Source of the DNA: Romboutsia faecis
GTDB taxonomy: Bacteria > Bacillota > Clostridia > Peptostreptococcales > Peptostreptococcaceae
Assembly: GCF_014323405.1 (NCBI RefSeq)
Contig: NZ_JACRWE010000005.1
Location: 168,001-232,000, forward strand
Reading direction: 5' to 3'
Length of the DNA stretch: 64,000 bases
This document shows positions 1-8,878 of this stretch, one piece after another (position 1 is the stretch's first letter; each line of letters begins with the position of its first letter). The notes under the pieces were generated by a model that had not been told where the DNA came from, made no database searches, and saw only the letters and a list, made by a program, of their open reading frames with translations. The position numbers and the translations under genes were made by a program.

Positions 1-561
1 ATTTATTTCAATTGGAACTTCATTTCTTTCAGGTATTTTCGTTAAAGTACCTGAGAATGAATCTACATCTTTACTTAAGTATGCAAATTGGCTAAGGGCA
101 TTACTTAAGAAACTTTCTTTAAACAGTATATTGTTACGAGATTTTTCTCTAAGTGATATAACTTGTCCTACAGAAACTCCATAAGAAGGTATATCTACTT
201 TTTTTCCATCTACTAATATGTGACCATGAACTACCATTTGACGAGCTTGTCTTATAGAACTAGCTAGTCCTAATCTGTAAACTAAGTTATCTAATCTACA
301 CTCTAACATTTGGATTAATGCTGTACCTGTAGATTCTTTAGATTTTGTCGCCTTTTTTACGTAATTAGAAAATTGTTTTTCTAAAACACCATAGTAAGCT
401 TTTAATCTTTGCTTTTCAAGTAACTGAGTTCCATAAGGTGATAACTTTTTGTCAGCTCTTGAAGTTCCTTTTGTAGCTCTGTCCATTGCTTTTGGATGAC
501 CACATACGTTTAATCCTAATCTCCTACATTGTTTAAATCTAGGTCCCATCATTTTTGCCAT
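1..561 (-). CDS. rpsD: 30S ribosomal protein S4, second-type paralog (3' end cut by window)
   Basis: The 187 visible codons read as ribosomal protein S4, the 16S-binding assembly protein that also acts as a translational repressor. The S4 RNA-binding segment [17 protein letters not shown] and the [17 protein letters not shown] stretch are clear; about 10-20 C-terminal residues lie outside the window. The start ATG follows a GGAGAAG ribosome site. The N-terminal zinc ribbon is incomplete: only Cys12 and Cys20 remain in the first 40 residues, where zinc-binding S4 has four cysteines. The gene stands alone rather than in an rpsM-rpsK-rpoA cluster, which suggests the zinc-free S4 paralog found in many Clostridia. 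Its upstream region carries two Fur-box-like promoters. The family is certain; paralog status is inference. Confidence 0.95.
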   Translation of the reverse strand, partial: MAKMMGPRFKQCRRLGLNVCGHPKAMDRATKGTSRADKKLSPYGTQLLEKQRLKAYYGVLEKQFSNYVKKATKSKESTGTALIQMLECRLDNLVYRLGLASSIRQARQMVVHGHILVDGKKVDIPSYGVSVGQVISLREKSRNNILFKESFLSNALSQFAYLSKDVDSFSGTLTKIPERNEVPIEIN

Positions 562-615
562 AATTATCTTCTCCTTAAAAATTAAAATTGCCGCGATAAT
601 TTTTAAGCCAATATA

Positions 616-661
616 ATTATAACATATAAGAATATTTGATGCAAATGAAATTCATTATCAA
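616..661 (-). promoter_or_regulatory. Proximal rpsD promoter overlapped by a Fur-box-like operator
   Basis: On the minus strand TTGCAT (644-639), a 17-base spacer and TATAAT (621-616) form a good vegetative promoter about 55 bases before the rpsD start. Just upstream, overlapping the -35, is TTGATAATGAATTTCATT, which matches about 14 of 19 positions of the classical Fur box. The 23 bases at 639-661 recur exactly at 958-980. Fur binding is inference. Confidence 0.55.
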
Positions 662-666
662 AACAA

Positions 667-697
667 AAAAAGACCACGCGTCCATTCGTGGTCTTTT
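667..697 (-). terminator. Rho-independent terminator between the two rpsD-side promoters
   Basis: A perfect 11-bp stem (AAAAGACCACG / CGTGGTCTTTT) with an 8-base loop is followed on the minus strand by a T-rich tail. It would stop transcripts from the distal promoter before they reach the proximal promoter and rpsD. Confidence 0.8.
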
Positions 698-934
698 AGA
701 AGAAGTTAGTGTAATTTACACATATAATTAGTGTAAAGAAATTCATGGCTATATGAACAATGTAAATACGCTTTAAAATATTTTAGTATTAATAAATGTG
801 TAATCGGATACGTTACAATAAATATGACAGAGAATATTTTATAAAAAGTATTAATTACTAAGTACTTAATAAAGCAGTATTAGATTGTATATTATTAATC
901 CCAATCCCTTGGTAATAATTTTAAGCCTAAATAT
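698..934 (-). ncRNA. Candidate small RNA or attenuated leader between distal promoter and terminator
   Basis: This gene-free stretch would be transcribed on the minus strand from a start near 928 to the terminator ending near 667, giving about 260 nt. I see no ORF with a ribosome site; the longest ATG frame is 16 codons with no Shine-Dalgarno. It could be a Fur-regulated small RNA or a leader attenuating rpsD. Only its boundaries are supported. Confidence 0.35.
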
Positions 935-980
935 AATATAGCATATATAAAAATAAAATGCAAATGAAATTCATTATCAA
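935..980 (-). promoter_or_regulatory. Distal promoter with identical Fur-box-like operator
   Basis: On the minus strand TTGCAT (963-958), 17 bases and TATATT (940-935) repeat the architecture of the proximal promoter. The operator core at 958-980 is identical to 639-661, and the similarity continues about 60 bases into the transcribed side. This points to duplication of a whole promoter segment. Confidence 0.5.
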
Positions 981-1068
981 TTTTTTATAATATAAATAAT
1001 CATAAAAAAGTAAAAATATGTATAAAAATGTACTACAATTAAATTAATATTAGTAAAAGGGGAATAAA

Positions 1069-2757
1069 ATGAAAGAGATAATAGAAATATTAATTGGGAT
1101 AGGATGTGTATTTTTAGTTGGATTTTTAATTTCTTCATATAGTAATATGGTTAGATTAAAAAATTTAAAGAAAAAAATAATTGAAGGTTATGCTCAACAA
1201 ATAGATATTGACGAAGTTGATATAAAAATGAATAGAGTATCTAGTTATTATGAAAATAAGTGTAATGCTAAGATTATAGATAACTCAAATATTGTAGATG
1301 ACATAACTTGGAATGATCTTAATATGGACGAAGTATTTAAAAAAATTAATAATACTCAAAGTACAGTTGGACAAGAAAAACTATATGATATGTTAAGACG
1401 TAGTTTATATGATGATAATTTGAAAAATAGAGATAGGATAATATCTTATTTTAAAGAAAATGAAAGTGATAGATTTAACTTACAGTATATTTTAGGGAAA
1501 TTAGGATATAGCAAAGAAGCCTATACATCTAACTGCTTATTTAATGAAGATTTTAATGGAAAAAATAAATTATTAAAATATAAAATATTATCAAAATTAC
1601 CCATTATAAATTTGATATTAGTATTTTTTAACAAATTTTTTGTATTACCTATGATAGGATTTGCTTGTCTGAACATATACATAAGTTTAAATGAAAGAAG
1701 AAAAAATTATAGCACAGAAGGATTTACATATCTAATAAAAGTTATAAATATTGCGAGGAAAATAAAATCACTAAATATAAATGTAATAAACGAGAATTTA
1801 GATGATATAAGTGAGGATTTAAAGAGAGTTAAAAAAATAAGACGAAAAAGTATAGGTAGTGATCCAAATTCACTAATATCGGAGATAAATATTTTAAGTG
1901 AATATACAAATATGCTTTTCTTATCAGAATTAATTACATATGAAAAAATTAAGAAAACTATTATAGAAAATAAAGATTATTTAATTAATATATATGAATT
2001 TGTAGGCAGTATAGATGCCTTAATTGCTGTAGCATCTTTTAGAGATAGTTTAGATTATTTTACTAAGCCAGTTTTGAATGAAAGTATAAATAAAGGTGAG
2101 AAACATTTAATGTTTAAAGAGATGTATCATCCTTTAATTAAGAATCCAGTAGCTAATTCTGGGAGTTTTGATAAGAGTGCTTTAATAACAGGGTCTAATG
2201 CTTCGGGTAAGTCGACTTTTATAAAAACTATTGCTATAAATGCTATTCTAGCACAAAGTATATATACTTGTTGTGCTAAAGAATATTTATCATCTTACTT
2301 TAAGATATATACATCAATGGCTTTAAAAGATAGTGTATTAAGTAATGAAAGTTATTATATAGTAGAAATCAAATCATTAAAACGGATTTTAGATAATGTA
2401 GACGATAGAATTCCATCTTTATGTTTTGTAGATGAAATACTACGAGGAACAAATACTGTTGAACGTATAGCATCATCTAGCGAGGTTTTAAAAACTCTTA
2501 GTGAAGATAATTGTATCTGCTTTGCAGCTACACATGATATAGAATTAACCTACTTACTAGAAAATAGATTTAATAATTATCACTTTGAGGAAAATATTAC
2601 AGATAATGATATTAGGTTTGATTACAAACTTTATAAAGGTAGGGCTGAGAGTAGAAATGCTATAAAGTTACTAAGCTTTATGGGGTATAGTGACAATATA
2701 GTGAAAAGAGCACAAGAAAGGGCAGAAAAATTCGTTTGTACAGGAAAATGGCAATAA
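1069..2757 (+). CDS. MutS-family ATPase with N-terminal membrane segment
   Basis: This 562-residue protein carries the C-terminal MutS ATPase: Walker A GSNASGKST at residues 375-383 and Walker B with FVDE near 453-456, followed by the MutS-type RGTNTVERIA signature. It lacks the mismatch-recognition domains of MutS1 and instead has a hydrophobic N-terminus (residues 5-23) and a membrane-like hairpin around 170-205. It belongs to the membrane-associated MutS-like group of Firmicutes, whose role is not established, so a mismatch-repair name would be unsafe. The start follows AAAAGGGG. The next gene follows closely and is probably co-transcribed. Confidence 0.85.
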   Translation: MKEIIEILIGIGCVFLVGFLISSYSNMVRLKNLKKKIIEGYAQQIDIDEVDIKMNRVSSYYENKCNAKIIDNSNIVDDITWNDLNMDEVFKKINNTQSTVGQEKLYDMLRRSLYDDNLKNRDRIISYFKENESDRFNLQYILGKLGYSKEAYTSNCLFNEDFNGKNKLLKYKILSKLPIINLILVFFNKFFVLPMIGFACLNIYISLNERRKNYSTEGFTYLIKVINIARKIKSLNINVINENLDDISEDLKRVKKIRRKSIGSDPNSLISEINILSEYTNMLFLSELITYEKIKKTIIENKDYLINIYEFVGSIDALIAVASFRDSLDYFTKPVLNESINKGEKHLMFKEMYHPLIKNPVANSGSFDKSALITGSNASGKSTFIKTIAINAILAQSIYTCCAKEYLSSYFKIYTSMALKDSVLSNESYYIVEIKSLKRILDNVDDRIPSLCFVDEILRGTNTVERIASSSEVLKTLSEDNCICFAATHDIELTYLLENRFNNYHFEENITDNDIRFDYKLYKGRAESRNAIKLLSFMGYSDNIVKRAQERAEKFVCTGKWQ

Positions 2758-2771
2758 AGGTAGGGAAAAAG

Positions 2772-3401
2772 ATGAAAAAAACAATGAATTTAATTTTTTG
2801 TATTTTTTTTAGTTTATTAATAATAGGTTCAAGTACAATGATAACCGTTGGATTTAAGCAATTATACTATTTTGATATAAACTACTTAAATATATCAGAA
2901 CAAAATAATTTAACAAAAGAAGAGATAAAGATTAATTACGATTATATGATAGACTATAACTTAAATAAGATTTCAGGAGAATTTGATCTACCAACGATAA
3001 AATCATCTCCAGAAGGAAAAGTACATTTTGAAGAAGTAAAAGAGATTATACAAAATGTAATCAAGCTACTGATAGTATCTTTAATAATAACTATAATAGG
3101 AATAATTGCTAATTTGAAAAATAATAATATAGAATTCTTAAATATAACATCAAAATTAGTAATAATACTACCAATTTTAGTATCAATACCAATGTTAATA
3201 AATTTTGATAAGACATTTGTTGCATTTCATGAGTTAATGTTTGATAATGACTACTGGATCTTTGATCCTTCAAAAGATCCAGTAATAAATATACTTCCTC
3301 AAGAATTCTTTTTTCATGCAGGATTATTTATAGTAATGTTAATATTACTAAGTAGTGTTATTTTACATATTATATACAAGCGTTACAATAATAAAAGATA
3401 A
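2772..3401 (+). CDS. TIGR01906/DUF1461 family integral membrane protein
   Basis: The protein has an N-terminal membrane segment, an extracytoplasmic loop of about 70 residues, and three further membrane segments near residues 90-110, 125-150 and 180-205, the layout of the DUF1461 (TIGR01906) family of unknown function. The frame is open from a TTG at 2736 inside the preceding gene, but ATG 2772 is preferred because GGTAGGG lies 6 bases before it. That gives 209 residues. The short gap after the MutS-like gene suggests an operon. Confidence 0.75.
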   Translation: MKKTMNLIFCIFFSLLIIGSSTMITVGFKQLYYFDINYLNISEQNNLTKEEIKINYDYMIDYNLNKISGEFDLPTIKSSPEGKVHFEEVKEIIQNVIKLLIVSLIITIIGIIANLKNNNIEFLNITSKLVIILPILVSIPMLINFDKTFVAFHELMFDNDYWIFDPSKDPVINILPQEFFFHAGLFIVMLILLSSVILHIIYKRYNNKR

Positions 3402-3527
3402 GTATACATACTTAATAAGAACATACTATGTTAATAAATTGAATATAATAAATCAATATAAAAATAAATTAATAATTGATTAAAAAACTTTTAAAATAAT
3501 ATAGATTTCTAATAATAAATATAATTT

Positions 3528-3552
3528 GAAAAAGATTTAATTAATCTTTTTT
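3528..3552 (+). terminator. Terminator after the DUF1461 gene
   Basis: AAAAAGATT/AATCTTTTT forms a stem with a short AT loop and a run of seven T. It overlaps the 3' end of the convergent Cys-rich gene. The preceding ~125 bases are AT-rich and hold nothing else I can name. Confidence 0.6.
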
Positions 3553-3804
3553 TGAAGCAATCTTCATAATGTCTTTATATCTGCTCATAATATAATCAAA
3601 ATTTCTAGGATTATGAGGAAGAAGGCATTTACTACAATCTTTAAATCCATTTTCATTATATTTAAAGTTACCACCGCAATCTTCTCCTAAAGCATATAAA
3701 GGGCAGTAACAAAATAGGCAGTTAAACTCTTCAGGTTTATTCGTTTTATGACATGGAAAATACTCACATTTTTTATGATTAAAGAATTTATAATTTTCAC
3801 TCAT
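3541..3804 (-). CDS. Cysteine-rich small-domain protein
   Basis: This 87-residue protein is built around clustered cysteines: C13, C18 with His, then NCLFCYCPLY, DCGG and DCSKCLLPH. The pattern matches the 'cysteine-rich small domain' family (PF04071-like) of anaerobes and archaea, presumed to bind metal or an Fe-S cluster. The function is unknown. The start follows a GGAGG on the minus strand. It is convergent with the upstream gene and divergent from hflX. Confidence 0.8.
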   Translation of the reverse strand: MSENYKFFNHKKCEYFPCHKTNKPEEFNCLFCYCPLYALGEDCGGNFKYNENGFKDCSKCLLPHNPRNFDYIMSRYKDIMKIASKKD

Positions 3805-3916
3805 AGTATACCTCCAGGTTTTAAATGTCTATAATATAAGATACATAATTTATTGAAATTATCCGCAATATAATTATACTAAAGTTTTATAATAATATAG
3901 TAAAAATTTACATCAA

Positions 3917-3925
3917 TGGTATAAT
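3917..3925 (+). promoter_or_regulatory. Extended -10 promoter for hflX
   Basis: TGG followed directly by TATAAT forms an extended -10 element 45 bases before the hflX start. No convincing -35 is present. Confidence 0.4.
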
Positions 3926-3969
3926 AATAAGGAATTTAATTCACAATCACAGATTAAAGAGGTGTTCAG

Positions 3970-5253
3970 ATGCAAGAAAAAAAAGAAAGAGCTTTACTTG
4001 TTGGACTTAATATAACGTCCACATCAAGAAGAATAGATGATATAGATATAAACGAATCAATGGAAGAATTAAAAGAGTTAACAAAGGCTGCAGGAGCAGA
4101 AGTTGTAGGAAGTATAACTCAAAATAGGCAATCAAGAGATGCAGCATATTATATAGGTAAAGGTAAGGTTGAGGAGCTTAAAGCTTATTGTGAATCATTA
4201 GATGCCTCTATGGTAATTTTTAATGATGAATTATCGGGAGCACATATAAGAAATATAGAGGAAATAGTAGGGATTAAAGTTATAGATAGAACTACTTTAA
4301 TACTAGATATATTTGCACAAAGAGCCTTAAGTAAAGAAGGGAAACTTCAAGTTGAGCTTGCTCAGTTAAAATATAGATTACCTAGACTTTATGGTATGGG
4401 TGGAGAAATGAGTAGAACTGGTGCTGGTATAGGAACAAGAGGACCAGGAGAGCAAAAACTGGAAGTAGATAAAAGACATATTTTAAACAAAGCAGCAGAT
4501 ATAAGAAGAGAACTTAGAGAGGTTAAAAAGAACAGAGAAACTCAAAGAGTACAACGTTTAAAATCAAATATACCAATAGTTGCACTTGTTGGGTACACAA
4601 ATGCAGGAAAATCTACGTTACTGAACGAATTAATAAAGACACATAAAGATTATGATGTAGAGAAAGAAGTTATGGCAAAAGATATGCTATTTGCAACTTT
4701 AGATGTAACTTTAAGAAAAGCATTACTACCAAATAAAAAAGAGTTTTTAGTTGTAGATACTGTTGGATTTGTCAGTAAACTTCCCCATGATTTAGTAGAA
4801 GCTTTCAAAGCTACCTTAGAAGAAGTTCAATATGCAGACTTAATTTTACATGTAATTGATGCTACTAATAGTAGTTATGAGTTACAAAAGAAAACTACTG
4901 AATCTGTACTTAAGGAATTAGGGGCTGATGATAAGCATACAATACTTGTTTATAATAAAATTGATAGATTAGAATTAGATATTTATCCTAAGAATACAGA
5001 TGATGTAATTTATATATCTGCTAAAAAAGGAATAAATATGGAAAAATTATTGTATATGATAGAAGATGCATTAATGAAGAATACTTACTCTGTAACTCTT
5101 CTATTACCTTATGATAAAGGACATATTTTCAGTAAAATTAAAGACAAATATAATGTAGAAAACTTTGAATATGGGGAAATTGGAATAACACTTGATGTAA
5201 ATTTAGAAGAAGAAGATTATAATATATATAAAGAGTATATATTAGAGAAGTAG
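3970..5253 (+). CDS. hflX: GTPase HflX
   Basis: HflX is a ribosome-associated GTPase that splits stalled or hibernating 70S ribosomes. The 427-residue protein has the N-terminal HflX domain, the glycine-rich linker (GIGTRGPGEQKLE), then G1 GYTNAGKST at 208-216, G3 DTVGF at 263-267 and G4 NKID at 329-332. A C-terminal domain completes it. The length is normal for Firmicutes. GAGGTG precedes the ATG. The HEAT-repeat gene follows 8 bases downstream. Confidence 0.97.
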   Translation: MQEKKERALLVGLNITSTSRRIDDIDINESMEELKELTKAAGAEVVGSITQNRQSRDAAYYIGKGKVEELKAYCESLDASMVIFNDELSGAHIRNIEEIVGIKVIDRTTLILDIFAQRALSKEGKLQVELAQLKYRLPRLYGMGGEMSRTGAGIGTRGPGEQKLEVDKRHILNKAADIRRELREVKKNRETQRVQRLKSNIPIVALVGYTNAGKSTLLNELIKTHKDYDVEKEVMAKDMLFATLDVTLRKALLPNKKEFLVVDTVGFVSKLPHDLVEAFKATLEEVQYADLILHVIDATNSSYELQKKTTESVLKELGADDKHTILVYNKIDRLELDIYPKNTDDVIYISAKKGINMEKLLYMIEDALMKNTYSVTLLLPYDKGHIFSKIKDKYNVENFEYGEIGITLDVNLEEEDYNIYKEYILEK

Positions 5254-5261
5254 GTAATAAT

Positions 5262-5924
5262 ATGAATATAAGTTGGGATAATATAGACCAATTGGAAGAT
5301 TATTTCATAACCTATCTTCTTTATAAAGAATCCAAAACAGTATCTCAAATTAGTAAGATTAGAAATATTTCAACAACAGAGGTAAATGACCATCTAATAA
5401 GAGCAAAATTAGAAATAAAAGCAATGCTTAAAGATGAATTAGAATCATCTAAAGATATTTTAGATAAATTTCTAGAATTAAATAAAGAAAAAAGAATTGC
5501 TTTTATGGAAAGTTTACATGAAGAAAGGATGGTTGACTTTAAGAGAAGACTTTATAAGAGAATACTAATTGAAAGAAATGCTGAAGATTTAATGATTCTT
5601 ATTTGGGCAACAGGTGAGCTTAAGGATGATAGATTTTTAAAATTATTACATCCATTAACAAGCCATAGACATTCTGATGTAAGAAGGATAACATATTCAG
5701 CACTTCGAAAAATTGAATCACCAAAAAGTAGAGAAGTTTTACAAAGAGGTTTATACGACACCAACGCACAGACTAGGCAATACTGTGCAAAGGCACTTTC
5801 AAAAATAGGAAATGAAACAAGTTTAAAGATGCTAAGACAATTAAAGAATAAAAAGCAATTTGAAAAAGACTATGTGTTGAGAGCTTATGATGAAGCTATT
5901 GATACGTTAGAAAAAGGTGATTAG
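5262..5924 (+). CDS. HEAT-repeat protein with N-terminal helix-turn-helix-like region
   Basis: The 220-residue protein starts with a region resembling a sigma-type helix-turn-helix (SKTVSQISKIRNISTTEVND). HEAT/PBS-lyase-type helical repeats follow over about residues 95-210, for example HSDVRRITYSALRKIESPKS and NAQTRQYCAKALSKIGN. Such repeats mediate protein contacts. Eight bases separate it from hflX, so a linked role in translation is possible but unproven. I do not recognise a specific function. Confidence 0.7.
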   Translation: MNISWDNIDQLEDYFITYLLYKESKTVSQISKIRNISTTEVNDHLIRAKLEIKAMLKDELESSKDILDKFLELNKEKRIAFMESLHEERMVDFKRRLYKRILIERNAEDLMILIWATGELKDDRFLKLLHPLTSHRHSDVRRITYSALRKIESPKSREVLQRGLYDTNAQTRQYCAKALSKIGNETSLKMLRQLKNKKQFEKDYVLRAYDEAIDTLEKGD

Positions 5925-6001
5925 CACAAAGTTATGTATCCATTAAAGTGTATCGATAGATGAGAACCAAAAAATAGTTAAAATAACTAGGAGGGTTTAA
6001 T

Positions 6002-6451
6002 ATGATAGTAAGACGCTGTGCTGGTGGAGTTGTATTTTATGCTAATAAGGTACTTTTATTAAAAAATGATAGAGATGAATGGACATTACCAAAAGGAAAA
6101 ATTCATGATGGTGAATTAGCTCAAGAGAGCGCAATCCACAGAGTAAAAGAAGAAACAGGAATAAACGCTACTACATTACAGGTTGCAGGAGATACTATGT
6201 ATGAATTCTTCTCAAGAAGCAGACAACAGCAAGTTTGCAATGCCATATCTTGGTATGTTATGGAGGCTCAAAATACAGAATACATAATAAAGGGTGATTT
6301 CAAAGATGGGGGATTCTATAAAGTAAAAGAAGCTCTTGAATTGTTAACTCATAATAAGGAAAAGTCATTAGTTGAAATATCATATAAAAAGTATAAAGAA
6401 ATTAAGAAAAATAGTTGTGATGGAAGTAATGTTGCCGTAAACTATAAATAA
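6002..6451 (+). CDS. Nudix-fold protein with altered catalytic box
   Basis: The 149-residue protein has the Nudix fold with the box at residues 32-54. The glycines, Glu38, and the final Glu50-Glu51 are kept. The usual Arg-Glu pair (R52-E53 of E. coli MutT) reads His46-Arg47, so the glutamate that serves as base in MutT is absent. It may hydrolyse nucleoside-diphosphate-linked substrates poorly, use another residue, or be a binding protein. GGAGGG precedes the ATG, and a strong terminator follows. Confidence 0.85.
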   Translation: MIVRRCAGGVVFYANKVLLLKNDRDEWTLPKGKIHDGELAQESAIHRVKEETGINATTLQVAGDTMYEFFSRSRQQQVCNAISWYVMEAQNTEYIIKGDFKDGGFYKVKEALELLTHNKEKSLVEISYKKYKEIKKNSCDGSNVAVNYK

Positions 6452-6461
6452 ATGTAACTTA

Positions 6462-6493
6462 AAAAAAGAAAGGGTTAATGCCCTTTCTTTTTT
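6462..6493 (+). terminator. Terminator after the Nudix gene
   Basis: A 13-bp perfect stem (AAAAAAGAAAGGG / CCCTTTCTTTTTT) with a 6-base loop ends in a T-run. Confidence 0.9.
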
Positions 6494-6550
6494 AAGCAAT
6501 AGATGAGCATAGGCTAAGTGAAATTAAAGCAAAAGATATAGGAGGAATTA

Positions 6551-7195
6551 ATGAGTAGTTATAAGACTTTACATGATTTTGGTAGTGACGAAATTATAAT
6601 AGAAAAATCAACTTTTATTGGTTATGCTAAACCTATAAAAACTGAAGAAGAAGCTGTTGAATTCGTAAATGAAATAAAGAAAAAACATAAGGATGCAACT
6701 CATAATGTATGGGCTTATACCGTTGGTCCAACTATGAATATTCAAAGATATAGTGATGATGGAGAACCGCAAGGTACTGCTGGAATACCGACTTTAGAGG
6801 TTATAAAAAAAGAAGATTTAAGAGATGTAGTAGTTGTTGTTACTAGATATTTTGGCGGAATAAAATTAGGTGCTGGCGGATTAGTTAGAGCATATACAAA
6901 GGGTGCTAAAGTAGGACTTGAAGCTGCTAAGATAATTGAAAAGGTAATGTATAAGGAAGTAAAGATAAAGATAGATTATAATCAACTAGGTAAAGTTCAA
7001 AATGAAATTATGAATTTAGGATATTTTATAAAAGATACTATATATGAAGATAACGTTGAGATAATAGTTTATAGTAAGCTTGAAGAGGTTGAAGCTTTAA
7101 CTTCTAGAATGATAGATATAACTAGCGCTACAGTAGGAATAGTATTGGGAGATGAGTTTTATTTATCGGAACAAAATGGAGAGATTATTTTATAA
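6551..7195 (+). CDS. YigZ/IMPACT family protein
   Basis: At 214 residues this is a full-length YigZ (UPF0029/IMPACT) protein. The family signature YSDDGEPQGTAG lies near residue 75, followed by VVVVTRYFGGIKLGAGGLVRAY. A C-terminal ferredoxin-like domain (DUF1949) spans about 140-205. IMPACT-type proteins relate to translation control in eukaryotes; the bacterial role is unsettled. AGGAGG precedes the ATG. It forms a single-gene unit between two terminators. Confidence 0.93.
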   Translation: MSSYKTLHDFGSDEIIIEKSTFIGYAKPIKTEEEAVEFVNEIKKKHKDATHNVWAYTVGPTMNIQRYSDDGEPQGTAGIPTLEVIKKEDLRDVVVVVTRYFGGIKLGAGGLVRAYTKGAKVGLEAAKIIEKVMYKEVKIKIDYNQLGKVQNEIMNLGYFIKDTIYEDNVEIIVYSKLEEVEALTSRMIDITSATVGIVLGDEFYLSEQNGEIIL

Positions 7196-7212
7196 TATTG
7201 ATGAATATAAAT

Positions 7213-7250
7213 AAGCAGTGCTCTTTATTAAAAGAGACTGCTTATTTTTT
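7213..7250 (+). terminator. Terminator after yigZ-type gene
   Basis: AAGCAGTgCTCTT pairs with AAGAGACTGCTT (one bulged G), followed by ATTTTTTT. Confidence 0.8.
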
Positions 7251-7378
7251 TAGTTAACTGTGAGTTAATAAAAGTAAACTAATGCTTAACTAAGGTTCCA
7301 TTGTGACTATATTTAAATGAATATATAATCAATATATAAGGTCTTATAAAATAAAATGAAGTTAAATAGGAGGCAATT

Positions 7379-8440
7379 ATGGAATTACCTATTGGTAAAG
7401 TTATATATAAATTAAGAAAAGAAAAAGGAATAACACAAGAGAGTTTAGCTAATGCGGTAGGTGTATCTGTAGCAGCAGTATCAAAATGGGAGAGTAAAAA
7501 CTCATATCCGGATATTACTATATTACCTTCAATAGCTAGGTTTTTTAATACTAGTATAGATAATCTTTTAAATTATGAGATTGAAATCTCTAATGAAGAA
7601 GTTATGAAAATAAATTTAGAATGTGCAAGATTGTTTGAAACAGATAGCGTAGAAAATGCTATGAAGACTTGTGAAGAGTATATAAGACAATATCCAAATA
7701 ATTTATTCTTGAAATTTAGAATAGGATCTCTTTATATGATGTCTTTAGCTAGTGCATCTAGTGAAAAGGAGGCACAGATAATACTTAATAAAGCTATAGA
7801 ATTATTGGAACAGTCAATGAATAGTAAAGAGCAGGAAATAATGGAAACATCGAAATATACATTAAGCTCTTTATATACTATGAATGAAGAGTATGACAAG
7901 GCAGAAGAAATCTTACTAAGCTTGCCAAAAGTTACAGCTGATAGAGATGACATGTTAGTTGGATTATATATTAATCAAGGAAAGTATGATGAGGCAAAAA
8001 AAATCTTAAGAAACTTAACGTATAAGAGAATAAGTAATATAAAAATGTCTTTGGATAGTTATGTAAGCTTATCTATGAAGGATAATAATATTTCAAATGC
8101 TAAGGAAATATTAAACATTCAAAGTGAGTTATTAAGAATTTTTAATTTAGAAGATATATATGCAATTGGTACAAGTCTAATGTCTTCAGAAGTATACTCA
8201 AAAGAAAAAAATATAGAAAAAACGTTAGAACATATAGAAAAAATAATAGATAGCGTAAATCATAATCACAACCTTGAGGGACATTTATTATTTGATGGAA
8301 TTGAATTATTTGAAGGAGTACATTCAAAGTCATATGTTGTAGCTAATTTAAAGAGAGTAATTAGTGAAGATAGATATGACTTTATAAAGAATGATAAGAG
8401 ATATAAAGATATAATTCTTAAATTAGAAAGTATGATTTAG
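7379..8440 (+). CDS. XRE-family regulator with TPR-like sensor region
   Basis: Residues 6-60 form a Cro/C1-type helix-turn-helix (KGITQESLANAVGVSVAAVSKWE). The remaining ~290 residues are helical repeats of tetratricopeptide type (for example a YDKAEEILLSLP unit). This layout occurs in Firmicute regulators that respond to peptides or control sporulation and virulence, but no export peptide gene is adjacent, so the signal is unknown. AGGAGG precedes the ATG. It is monocistronic and convergent with the TauE pair. Confidence 0.85.
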   Translation: MELPIGKVIYKLRKEKGITQESLANAVGVSVAAVSKWESKNSYPDITILPSIARFFNTSIDNLLNYEIEISNEEVMKINLECARLFETDSVENAMKTCEEYIRQYPNNLFLKFRIGSLYMMSLASASSEKEAQIILNKAIELLEQSMNSKEQEIMETSKYTLSSLYTMNEEYDKAEEILLSLPKVTADRDDMLVGLYINQGKYDEAKKILRNLTYKRISNIKMSLDSYVSLSMKDNNISNAKEILNIQSELLRIFNLEDIYAIGTSLMSSEVYSKEKNIEKTLEHIEKIIDSVNHNHNLEGHLLFDGIELFEGVHSKSYVVANLKRVISEDRYDFIKNDKRYKDIILKLESMI

Positions 8441-8447
8441 GATAAGT

Positions 8448-8493
8448 AAAGGTATACATGATAGAAGATGAGATTTTAAATCATGTATACCTT
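8448..8493. terminator. Bidirectional terminator between XRE-TPR gene and TauE pair
   Basis: A 14-bp stem (AAAGGTATACATGA / TCATGTATACCTTT) lies between convergent genes. T-richness on both sides makes it usable in both directions. Confidence 0.75.
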
Positions 8494-8497
8494 TATA

Positions 8498-8878
8498 TTA
8501 TTTTTTCTTCTTACAATTTCCTTTAGGTTCTTTGATACCTTTTCTAACTTCGTATGCACCAACTAGTAATAAGAATCCTCCAAAAATTTTTCTTAATAAA
8601 TCAGAAGAAAGATAATTAGCCACAAAAGAGCCAAAGATTGCTCCTATAACGCCAAATAAAGCGATTGGTAGAACTAATTTAAATACAACTTTTTTATTTT
8701 TTATATGTATAAGAAGTGCAAAGATAGTCATTGGTATAGATGAAAGTAAATTAACGCTTTGTGCTATCTTAGGGTCAATAGACGCAAATAGTACTAAGGC
8801 AGGGATTAAAATTGTACCGCCCCCCATACCCATTCCACCTATTATCCCAGCAAAGAATCCTATTATTGCGATTAACAT
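8498..8878 (-). CDS. TauE/SafE (TSUP) permease, half-size subunit, distal
   Basis: This 126-residue protein is half of a TauE/SafE sulfite/sulfonate-type permease. It opens with the family's glycine-rich start (GIIGGMGMGGGTILIPAL) and has about four membrane segments and a lysine-rich tail. Its start overlaps the stop of the next half by one base (TAATG), implying translational coupling. Classical TSUP proteins of about 250 residues contain both halves in one chain, so the pair probably assembles as a heterodimer. The substrate is unknown. Confidence 0.85.
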   Translation of the reverse strand: MLIAIIGFFAGIIGGMGMGGGTILIPALVLFASIDPKIAQSVNLLSSIPMTIFALLIHIKNKKVVFKLVLPIALFGVIGAIFGSFVANYLSSDLLRKIFGGFLLLVGAYEVRKGIKEPKGNCKKKK

